From contig NZ_WVZN01000002.1 in the NCBI RefSeq assembly GCF_011772445.1, forward strand, positions 36,764-69,031: a stretch of 32,268 bases of DNA, in the 5' to 3' direction. Of this stretch, positions 26,581 to 32,268 are shown one piece after another. This DNA is from Hydrogenophaga sp. GTDB taxonomy: Bacteria; Pseudomonadota; Gammaproteobacteria; Burkholderiales; Burkholderiaceae_C. The number at the start of each line of letters is the position of its first letter. Within the stretch, counting starts at the first letter, position 1. Under the pieces are notes generated by a model. The model was not told the origin of the DNA. It ran no database searches and saw only the letters and a list, made by a program, of their open reading frames with translations. A program made the translations under genes and the position numbers.

Positions 26581-27668
26581 TGGCGCTGCGCACACCCATC
26601 TGCGAGCGCCTGGGCATTCGCCACCCCATCTTCGGTTTCTCGCACTCCGTCGACGTCGCGGTAGCCATCGCCGAGGCCGGGGGGTTCCCGGTGCTCGGGC
26701 TGGCGCGCGAGCTGCCGCACGAGATCCCGCACATCCTCGACGAGGTGCAGCGGCGCATGGGCGACAGGCCGTATGGCATCGACCTCATGCTGCCCAGCCG
26801 CGTGCCGCAGGCCGCGAGCATCGAGGAGCTGCGCGGCGCGCTGCCCGGCGCTCACGTGGACTTCGTGCAGGGGCTGCGCGAGCGCTTCGGGGTTCAAGCC
26901 CCGACGAAGCCGAGCTTCTTCACCACGCAGGTGCGCTCCGAAGCGCTCTTCAACGAGCAGATCGAGGCCGTGCTGGCGTCGAACTGCCGGGGCGTGGCCA
27001 CCGCCATCGGCCTGCGCGCCGATCTCATCGAACGCGCCAGGGCGCGCGGCAAGCTCACCTTCTCGCTGGTGGGCTCGGTGCGACATGCGCGCAAGGCCAT
27101 GGACATGGGCGTCGAGGTGCTGGTGGCGCAGGGCTACGACGCCGGGGGCCACACGGGCCCGGTCGGCACCCTGTCGCTGCTGCCGCAGATCATCGACGTG
27201 GCCGGTGACCGGCCGGTGCTGGCTGCCGGTGGCATCGGCACCGGCGAGCAGGTGCTGGGCACCATCGCCATGGGCGCGCAGGGCGCCTGGCTGGGCACGC
27301 TGTGGATGGCCGCGCGCGAGAACCACACACCGGCCGCGCTGCTGCGGCGGCTGGTGGACAGTGCGAGCGAGGACACGCTGATCACGCGCGCGCACAGCGG
27401 CAAGCCCTGCCGCGTGGTGCGCAGCGATTGGATCGACGCCTGGCAGCAGCCCGACGCACCGCCGCCGCTGGACATGCCGCTGCAGCAGGTGCTGACCGGC
27501 GACGTGTTCGCCTCCCTGCACGAGCACGACGATGCGCGCCTGATCTACGAAGCCGCCGGACAGAGCGTGTTCGCCATTCGCGGCGAGACGACGGTGGCCG
27601 AGCAGATGGCCGATCTGGTGAGCGGCATGGAACGGGCCTGGAGCCGGCTTGAACGACTCACGGCCTGA
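26580..27668 (+). CDS. Nitronate monooxygenase-like FMN protein
   Basis: TIM-barrel flavoprotein of 362 aa from ATG 26580, which overlaps the binding-protein stop (GTGATG); GTG 26577 is also in frame. It has the FMN-site segments VLVAQGYDAGGHTGPVGTL, with H191, and VLAAGGIGTGEQV (about 213-225). The N-terminus PIFGFSHSVDVAVAIAEAGG replaces the usual PI..GGMxG pattern, so it may belong to a side branch of the 2-nitropropane dioxygenase/enoyl reductase superfamily and need not oxidise nitronates. The C-terminal part (about 250-362) is longer than the simple barrel. Its last 20 nt overlap the synthetase gene. Confidence 0.8.
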   Translation: MALRTPICERLGIRHPIFGFSHSVDVAVAIAEAGGFPVLGLARELPHEIPHILDEVQRRMGDRPYGIDLMLPSRVPQAASIEELRGALPGAHVDFVQGLRERFGVQAPTKPSFFTTQVRSEALFNEQIEAVLASNCRGVATAIGLRADLIERARARGKLTFSLVGSVRHARKAMDMGVEVLVAQGYDAGGHTGPVGTLSLLPQIIDVAGDRPVLAAGGIGTGEQVLGTIAMGAQGAWLGTLWMAARENHTPAALLRRLVDSASEDTLITRAHSGKPCRVVRSDWIDAWQQPDAPPPLDMPLQQVLTGDVFASLHEHDDARLIYEAAGQSVFAIRGETTVAEQMADLVSGMERAWSRLERLTA

Positions 27669-29016
27669 GCTGCGCCCGCTGCTGGCGCCGCGCTCCGTCG
27701 CCGTGATCGGCGCCTCCACCGAGCCGAACAAGGTGGGTGGCATGCCGATCCGGCTGCTGCGCCGGCACGGCTACCCGGGCGCGGTGTACCCCGTGCACCG
27801 CACGGCGTCGGAGATCCAGGGACTGCGCGCCTATCCCTCGCTCGACGCGATTGGCGCACCGGTGGACCTGGCACTCGTGGCCGTCCCCGTCGCCGCCTGC
27901 GAGGACGCCATGGACCAGCTGGTGCGCACGGGTGCGCGCGCGGCGGTCGTGTTCAGCTCGGGCTTCGCGGAAACCTCGGACGCCGGTGCGCGCCTGCAGC
28001 GCCGCCTGGGCGAGCGGGCGCGCGCGGCCGGCATCGCCTTGCTGGGCCCCAACTGCCTGGGGGCCATGAACTTTCACGAACGCCTGTTCGCCACGTTCTC
28101 GCCGGTTGTCCTGGGCGAGGCGCCCAGCGGTGGCACGGTGGCCCTGGTCAGCCAGAGCGGCGCGGTCGGCGGCTACGCCTACACCCTGGCGCGCCGGGCC
28201 GGCGTGGGCATCGGCCACTGGATCACCACCGGCAACGAAGCCGGTGTGCAGGTGGCCGACGCGATCGACTGGCTGGTGCGCGAGCCCGGCTGCGAATCCA
28301 TCCTGGTGTATCTGGAGGGCGCGCGCGACCCGGACCGCCTGCGCCAGGCCCTGCTCGCGGCGCGCGCGGCGGCGAAACCGGTCACGGTGGTCAAGGTCGG
28401 GCACACGCCCGCGGGTTCGCGCGCCGCGCGTTGGCACACCGGCAGCGACACGGGCGACGCCCAGGCCTACCGGCGGCTGTTCGAGGCCTGCGGCGTTCGC
28501 CAGGTATCGACCATCGGTGCGCTGATCGGTGACACCAGAGCACCCGAGGCCGGCCCCTCGCCAGTGAAAGGCACACCCATCGCCCTGTTCAGCGTGTCGG
28601 GCGGCGTGGGCATCATGATGGCGGACCGCGCCGAGGCACTGGGCCTGGCGCTGCCGCCGCTGCCCGAGCCCGCCGCGCAGCGCCTGAAGCAGGCCATCCC
28701 CTTCGCCTCCACCCTGAACCCGATCGACGTGACGGGGCAGGTTTTCTCGCAACCGGCCGTGCTGGTGCAGTCGCTGGAAGACGCGGCCCGGTGCGGCCAC
28801 TACCGCGCCCTCGCCGTCTTTCTGGCGGCAGCGGCCCAGGCGCCGGGCGTGTGGCCCCTGCTGCAGGCCTGTATCGCGCGCCTGCGCGCCGATCCGGCGG
28901 CGGCGCGGCTCGTGCTCAGCGGCATCCTCGGCGCGGAGCAGCAGGCCTGGCTGCAGGCGCAGGGCTGCCAGGTGTTCGCCGAACCGGCAGGCGCCGTGGA
29001 CGCGGCGGCCGCCTGA
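27649..29016 (+). CDS. NDP-forming acyl-CoA synthetase, alpha-type half (no ATP-grasp domain)
   Basis: Protein of 455 aa from TTG 27649, with GGAGCCGG just upstream. The CoA-binding Rossmann domain starts RSVAVIGASTEPNKVGG, followed by SucD-like domains with LLGPNCLGAMN, VALVSQSGAVGGYAYTLARRA and TTGNEAGVQVADAIDWL. The likely phospho-histidine is H263 in RWHTGSDTG (family SHTG). A third domain follows to the end. Bacterial homologues usually continue into an ATP-grasp domain to about 700 aa; here the frame stops after an Ala-rich tail and no ATP-grasp sequence follows. It could work with an unlinked beta subunit, as in archaeal enzymes, or act as another CoA-ligase-like protein. Confidence 0.83.
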   Translation: MNDSRPELRPLLAPRSVAVIGASTEPNKVGGMPIRLLRRHGYPGAVYPVHRTASEIQGLRAYPSLDAIGAPVDLALVAVPVAACEDAMDQLVRTGARAAVVFSSGFAETSDAGARLQRRLGERARAAGIALLGPNCLGAMNFHERLFATFSPVVLGEAPSGGTVALVSQSGAVGGYAYTLARRAGVGIGHWITTGNEAGVQVADAIDWLVREPGCESILVYLEGARDPDRLRQALLAARAAAKPVTVVKVGHTPAGSRAARWHTGSDTGDAQAYRRLFEACGVRQVSTIGALIGDTRAPEAGPSPVKGTPIALFSVSGGVGIMMADRAEALGLALPPLPEPAAQRLKQAIPFASTLNPIDVTGQVFSQPAVLVQSLEDAARCGHYRALAVFLAAAAQAPGVWPLLQACIARLRADPAAARLVLSGILGAEQQAWLQAQGCQVFAEPAGAVDAAAA

Positions 29017-29037
29017 TTCCTGGACGCCAGGCGGCCG
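29006..29037. terminator. Stem-loop at the end of the catabolic island
   Basis: CGGCCGCCTG (29006-29015) and CAGGCGGCCG (29028-29037) form a perfect 10-bp stem around a 12-nt loop, spanning the synthetase stop codon. No T-run follows, so it may be a weak or Rho-assisted terminator, or only an mRNA 3' stabiliser. Confidence 0.45.
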
Positions 29038-29176
29038 GAGGACCGGATTCGGCCAGCTGCCGCCCGTCGGCATCCATCACGGACAATACGCGGTTGGCCC
29101 GTCGCTCCCTCTGTTCGCCTTGACCGCTTCGCGCACCGCCCCCTCTGCTTCCGACCCGTCGGACGCCGCCCACCGC

Positions 29177-30346
29177 ATGACGCCCGACGAACGCCGCTCG
29201 AGCGCGGCGCTCGCCGCCATCTACGCCCTGCGCATGCTGGGACTGTTCATCGTGCTGCCGGTGTTCGCGCTGGAGGCGCGCCACTACCCCGGCGGCGACG
29301 ATCCGGCCCTGATCGGCCTGGCGCTGGGTGCCTACGGGCTCACCCAGGCCTTCCTGCAGATGCCGCTGGGCATGGCCTCGGACCGTTTCGGCCGCAAACC
29401 GGTGATCCTGCTCGGGCTGGCGGTGTTCGCCGCGGGCAGTGCGCTCGCGGCCTGGGCGCCCTCCGTGCAATGGTTGCTGGCCGGTCGGGCGCTGCAAGGC
29501 GCGGGCGCGGTCTCGGCGGCCGTCACGGCCTTGCTCGCCGACCTCACCCGCGACGCGGTGCGCACCAAGGCCATGGCGCTGGTGGGCATCAGCATCGCGC
29601 TGATGTTTGCCGTCTCGCTGGTGGTCGCGCCGGCGCTGGTGCCGCACGTGGGCCTGCCAGGCCTCTTCCTGATCACGCTCGGGCTGAGCCTGGCCGCGAT
29701 GGCGGTGGTGGCCTGGGGCGTGCCGGCGGAGCCCGCGCGCCAGGCGCACGCGCCGCGCGCCAGCCTGCGGGAGGTCCTGCAACAGCGGGACCTGCTGCGT
29801 GTGAACGTCGGCGTGTTCGCGCTGCACGCCGCACAGATCATGACCTGGCTGTCCGTGCCCACGCTGCTGGCGCGCGCCGGGCTGGCACCGGCGCAGCATT
29901 GGCAGGCTTACCTGCCGGCCCTGGTGCTGTCGCTGCTGATCGTCGGCGGCGGCCTGTTCCGGCTGGAGCGCCGCGGCCACTTCCGCGCCGTCTACCTCGG
30001 CACCATTGCGCTGCTCGCCCTCGTGCAACTGGGCTTCCTCACGCAGCTCGGTTCAACGAGCCTGCCCGTGCTGGTCGCGCTGCTGTGCCTGTACTTCGTC
30101 GGCTTCAACACGCAGGAAGCCAGCCAGCCCAGCCTGGCCTCGCGCCTGGCCGCGCCGCACCAGCGCGGCACCGCATTGGGGGTGTTCAACACCCTCATGT
30201 CGCTGGGCATTTTCGTCGGCGGGGCCCTGGGCGGCCTCGTGGCCCGCCACTGGGGCGCGCCGGGCATCTTCGGCGCGAGCGCGACCCTGCTGGCGATCTG
30301 GCTGGTGGCGGCCTGGGGCATGCGCCCGGCCACGGTGGCGCGCTGA
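29177..30346 (+). CDS. MFS transporter (YajR-like drug/solute exporter)
   Basis: Membrane protein of 389 aa from ATG 29177 (MTPDERRSSAALAAIYALRM). A TTG at 29120 would add 19 Ser/Ala-rich residues; neither has a clear ribosome site, and I prefer the ATG because relatives begin near MTPxERR. It has about twelve transmembrane helices, starting LGLFIVLPVFALEA, and motif A between TM2 and TM3 (GMASDRFGRKP). A central loop GVPAEPARQAHAPRASLREVL separates the halves, and FNTQEASQPSLASRLAAPHQRG lies before TM10. Substrate unknown. As I recall it, this gene type lies between uvrA and ssb in many Burkholderiales. Its stop abuts that of the ClC gene. Confidence 0.88.
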   Translation: MTPDERRSSAALAAIYALRMLGLFIVLPVFALEARHYPGGDDPALIGLALGAYGLTQAFLQMPLGMASDRFGRKPVILLGLAVFAAGSALAAWAPSVQWLLAGRALQGAGAVSAAVTALLADLTRDAVRTKAMALVGISIALMFAVSLVVAPALVPHVGLPGLFLITLGLSLAAMAVVAWGVPAEPARQAHAPRASLREVLQQRDLLRVNVGVFALHAAQIMTWLSVPTLLARAGLAPAQHWQAYLPALVLSLLIVGGGLFRLERRGHFRAVYLGTIALLALVQLGFLTQLGSTSLPVLVALLCLYFVGFNTQEASQPSLASRLAAPHQRGTALGVFNTLMSLGIFVGGALGGLVARHWGAPGIFGASATLLAIWLVAAWGMRPATVAR

Positions 30347-30353
30347 TCAGCGC
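30340..30353. repeat. 14-bp perfect palindrome carrying both stop codons
   Basis: GCGCTGATCAGCGC. The MFS stop (30344-30346) and the minus-strand ClC stop (30347-30349) touch with no base between them, and the palindrome makes the two gene ends symmetric. It is too short for a normal terminator stem. Confidence 0.6.
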
Positions 30354-31777
30354 AGCGGCTGGGACGCGTCGGGCTCGGCGCCCGACCCCGTGCCCGACCC
30401 CGTGCCCGGTTCGGTGACGGGGCCCGTGTTCGCTTCGATGCCCGGCTCGCTGCGCCGCTGCAGCTTGCGCGTCATCATGCCGGCCAGCGCGGAATACAGC
30501 GGCTGGCTGATCAGCCGCGCAATGAGGCTCGCCAGCATGGCCGCGGCCATCAGACTCAGCACCATCGAGCGGCCATTGATCATTTCCATCACGATGATGA
30601 ACGAGGTGAGCGGCGCCTGAGTGGTGGCCGCCAGGAAGCCGGCCATGCCCAGGGCGATGAGGCTGGGCGCCAGCAGGCGGGCATCGTCGCCCCCCAGCAG
30701 CATCGCCACGTCGTGGCCGATGCCACCGCCGATGGACAGGGAGGGCGCAAAGATGCCGCCAGGCACCCCGCTCCAGGAGGTGAGCCAGGTGGCCACCAGC
30801 TTGAGCAGCACGTACAGCGGCGACATGTCGGCCTCGCCCGCGAGCATGTGGCGCACCTGCTCGGCGCCCGCGCCGAAGGTGGCGCCTCCGGTGACCAGGC
30901 CGATGACCGCCACGCCCACGCCCGCCACGGCGGCGAAGCGCACCGGGTAGCGCCGGCGAAAGGCGCTGAAGCGGTCGGGCAGCCCACGCAGCGAAGACGC
31001 CAGCAGGCGGCTGAACAGGCCGCCGAGTACCCCGCACACCAGCGCCACCAGCAGGCCGGGCCAGAAGGCATGCCAGCTCAGGCGAGGCACCTCGATCGAG
31101 CCGAAGTACGTGAGGTTGCCGAACACCGAGATGGCCACGAGGCCCGCCACCACGATGGCCGCGATGATGAGTCCGTTGTTTCGCGACTCCATCTTCTTGG
31201 ACAACTCCTCGATGGCGAACACCACCCCCGCCAGGGGCGCGTTGAAGGCTGCGGCGATGCCGGCGGCGCCGCCGGCCACCAGCAGCGCGTGCTCGCTCAT
31301 CGACGAGCCGGGTCGCAACCAGCGGCGGGCGTCGTGCATGACACCGGCGGCCACCTGCACCGACGGGCCTTCGCGCCCCGCCGAGAGCCCGGCGAGCAGG
31401 GCACCCGCGCCCAACACGATCTTGGCGAATGTGAGCCGCAGCGACACCAGGCTGGCGCGCATGCCTGGCGTGATGCCGTGGTCCAGAGCGGCCATCACCT
31501 GCGGAATGCCCGAGCCGGCCGCGCCCGGCGCGAAGCGGCGCGTGCACCAGACGATCAGCGCCGTCAGGCAGGGTGTCCAGATCAGCACCGCCCATGGCGC
31601 CTGACCGTGCAGGTGCTTGAACAGATCGAAGGCGGCCTCGCTGAGCCAGGTGAAGGCCACCACGAACAGGCCCGCGGCAACGGCGTAGGCCAGCACCACG
31701 CTGCGATCGACCCAGGTCCGCACGTCCGAAAACTCGTCCTGCAGGTTCTGGAAAAAGTCGGGCTCGCGCTGTCTCAT
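30347..31777 (-). CDS. ClC-type chloride/proton antiporter
   Basis: Membrane protein of 476 aa on the minus strand. The ATG at 31777 ([10 protein letters not shown]) is preferred; the upstream open frame is Arg/Gly-rich and overlaps the ssb leader. The three ClC selectivity motifs are present: GSGIP (88-92), GREGP (134-138) and GIFAP (341-345). The gating glutamate is E136, the inner proton glutamate is E191 (FAIEE) and the central tyrosine is Y428 (PLYSA), so it should be a coupled exchanger rather than a channel. No C-terminal CBS domains; the end is a low-complexity tail with two Gly-Thr-Gly-Ser repeats from a 12-bp duplication at 30381-30404. Confidence 0.93.
   Translation of the reverse strand: MRQREPDFFQNLQDEFSDVRTWVDRSVVLAYAVAAGLFVVAFTWLSEAAFDLFKHLHGQAPWAVLIWTPCLTALIVWCTRRFAPGAAGSGIPQVMAALDHGITPGMRASLVSLRLTFAKIVLGAGALLAGLSAGREGPSVQVAAGVMHDARRWLRPGSSMSEHALLVAGGAAGIAAAFNAPLAGVVFAIEELSKKMESRNNGLIIAAIVVAGLVAISVFGNLTYFGSIEVPRLSWHAFWPGLLVALVCGVLGGLFSRLLASSLRGLPDRFSAFRRRYPVRFAAVAGVGVAVIGLVTGGATFGAGAEQVRHMLAGEADMSPLYVLLKLVATWLTSWSGVPGGIFAPSLSIGGGIGHDVAMLLGGDDARLLAPSLIALGMAGFLAATTQAPLTSFIIVMEMINGRSMVLSLMAAAMLASLIARLISQPLYSALAGMMTRKLQRRSEPGIEANTGPVTEPGTGSGTGSGAEPDASQPLR
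30381..30416. repeat. 12-bp tandem repeat in the ClC C-terminal tail
   Basis: CCCGACCCCGTG occurs at 30381-30392 and 30393-30404, with a decayed third unit at 30405-30416. On the minus strand it encodes Gly-Thr-Gly-Ser units in the cytoplasmic tail. It keeps the frame, so copy changes would alter only tail length. Confidence 0.7.
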
Positions 31778-31902
31778 GGAAGCCTGATTATTCCCTCTGC
31801 GCCAAATCGCACCGGCGCACCCGGATGCATGGGGCACAATCCGACGGATCAGGACCTGCCGCCTGCCACGGGCGGCACCCAACCGACCCGCAAGGAATCC
31901 CC

Positions 31903-32268
31903 ATGGCATCCGTCAACAAAGTCATCCTCGTCGGCAACTGTGGCCGCGACCCCGAAATCCGCTACCTGCCCTCGGGCCAGGCCGTGGCCAACGTCAGCGT
32001 GGCCACCTCGAGCCGCCGCAAGGACCGCAATTCGGGTGAGATGATCGAGGAGACGCAATGGCACCGCGTGACCTTCTACGACCGCCTCGCCGAGATCGCG
32101 GGGGAGTACGTCAAGAAAGGCCGGCCGATCTACGTCGAAGGGCGCCTGAAGTACGGCAAGTACACCGACCAGGCAGGCGTTGAACGCAACACGGTGGACA
32201 TCATCGCGACCGAGATGCAGTTGCTCGGCGGACGCGAAGGAATGGGCGGTGGCGACGATGGCGGCGCC
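31903..32268 (+). CDS. ssb: Single-stranded DNA-binding protein, N-terminal part (3' end outside window)
   Basis: The first 122 codons of ssb. The ATG at 31903 has AAGGA 6 nt upstream. The OB-fold is complete: [67 protein letters not shown] and [12 protein letters not shown], including the Trp and Phe residues that stack on bases. The Gly/Asp-rich linker has just begun (about residue 110) when the window ends, so the acidic C-terminal tip is not visible. SSB protects single-stranded DNA in replication, repair and recombination. It is divergent from the ClC gene over a 125-nt gap that holds its promoter. Confidence 0.97.
   Translation, partial: MASVNKVILVGNCGRDPEIRYLPSGQAVANVSVATSSRRKDRNSGEMIEETQWHRVTFYDRLAEIAGEYVKKGRPIYVEGRLKYGKYTDQAGVERNTVDIIATEMQLLGGREGMGGGDDGGA

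Noticed and set aside
29120..29176. N-terminal extension of the MFS protein from TTG 29120
   Set aside because: The 19 residues are Ser/Ala-rich, there is no ribosome site and the conserved family start fits ATG 29177. Kept only as an alternative.
19660..29176. Search for direct repeats, integrase or tRNA target at the island ends
   Set aside because: Comparison by eye of 19660-19800 with 29000-29176 showed no convincing repeat, and no mobility gene is present, so no attachment site is claimed.

Overview
This is a gene-dense, very GC-rich (by eye roughly 70%) chromosomal segment. The Burkholderiales-style genes (GntR/IclR catabolic operons, a Bug-type periplasmic binding protein, a uvrA, MFS and ssb neighbourhood) suggest a member of the Comamonadaceae. 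That assignment is inferred from gene content, not from a marker gene. I found no rRNA, tRNA, CRISPR array, transposase or phage gene.

Region A (1-7191) is one plus-strand operon for a urea-like nitrogen compound. It holds the 3' end of an AtzE-type amidase, a BMP-family ABC importer (binding protein, two permeases, one double ATPase), two related cysteine hydrolases of the biuret-hydrolase type, and a GntR/FCD regulator. Several genes overlap by 1-4 nt. The likely logic is uptake of a ureide followed by stepwise amide cleavage.

Region B (7192-12292) begins with a 383-bp gap rich in inverted repeats and ending in an AT-rich Fur-box-like site. An iron-type operon follows: imelysin, di-heme oxidoreductase, second imelysin, DUF1513 protein, all exported and overlapping.

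Region C (12293-16611) has a minus-strand CYTH-CHAD triphosphatase-like gene, then a plus-strand envelope cluster: DUF4382 lipoprotein, RcnB/CigR-like protein and MipA/OmpV-like outer-membrane protein.

Region D (16612-19659) is uvrA on the minus strand.

Region E (19660-29037) looks like a catabolic island for an unidentified carboxylic acid handled as CoA thioesters. It has two acyl-CoA dehydrogenases, an AcuI/YhdH-type reductase, a family III CoA-transferase, an IclR regulator, an orphan Bug-type binding protein, a nitronate monooxygenase-like protein and an NDP-forming acyl-CoA synthetase alpha-type protein without an ATP-grasp half. Two operator-like palindromes of identical design (GTTTCG-N5-CGAAAC) lie ahead of the first gene and in the CoA-transferase/IclR divergent gap, so the island is probably one IclR regulon.

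Region F (29038-32268) has an MFS exporter, a convergent ClC-type chloride/proton exchanger and the start of ssb, which runs off the window. As I recall it, uvrA, MFS and ssb are neighbours in many Burkholderiales, which makes region E and the ClC gene look like insertions.
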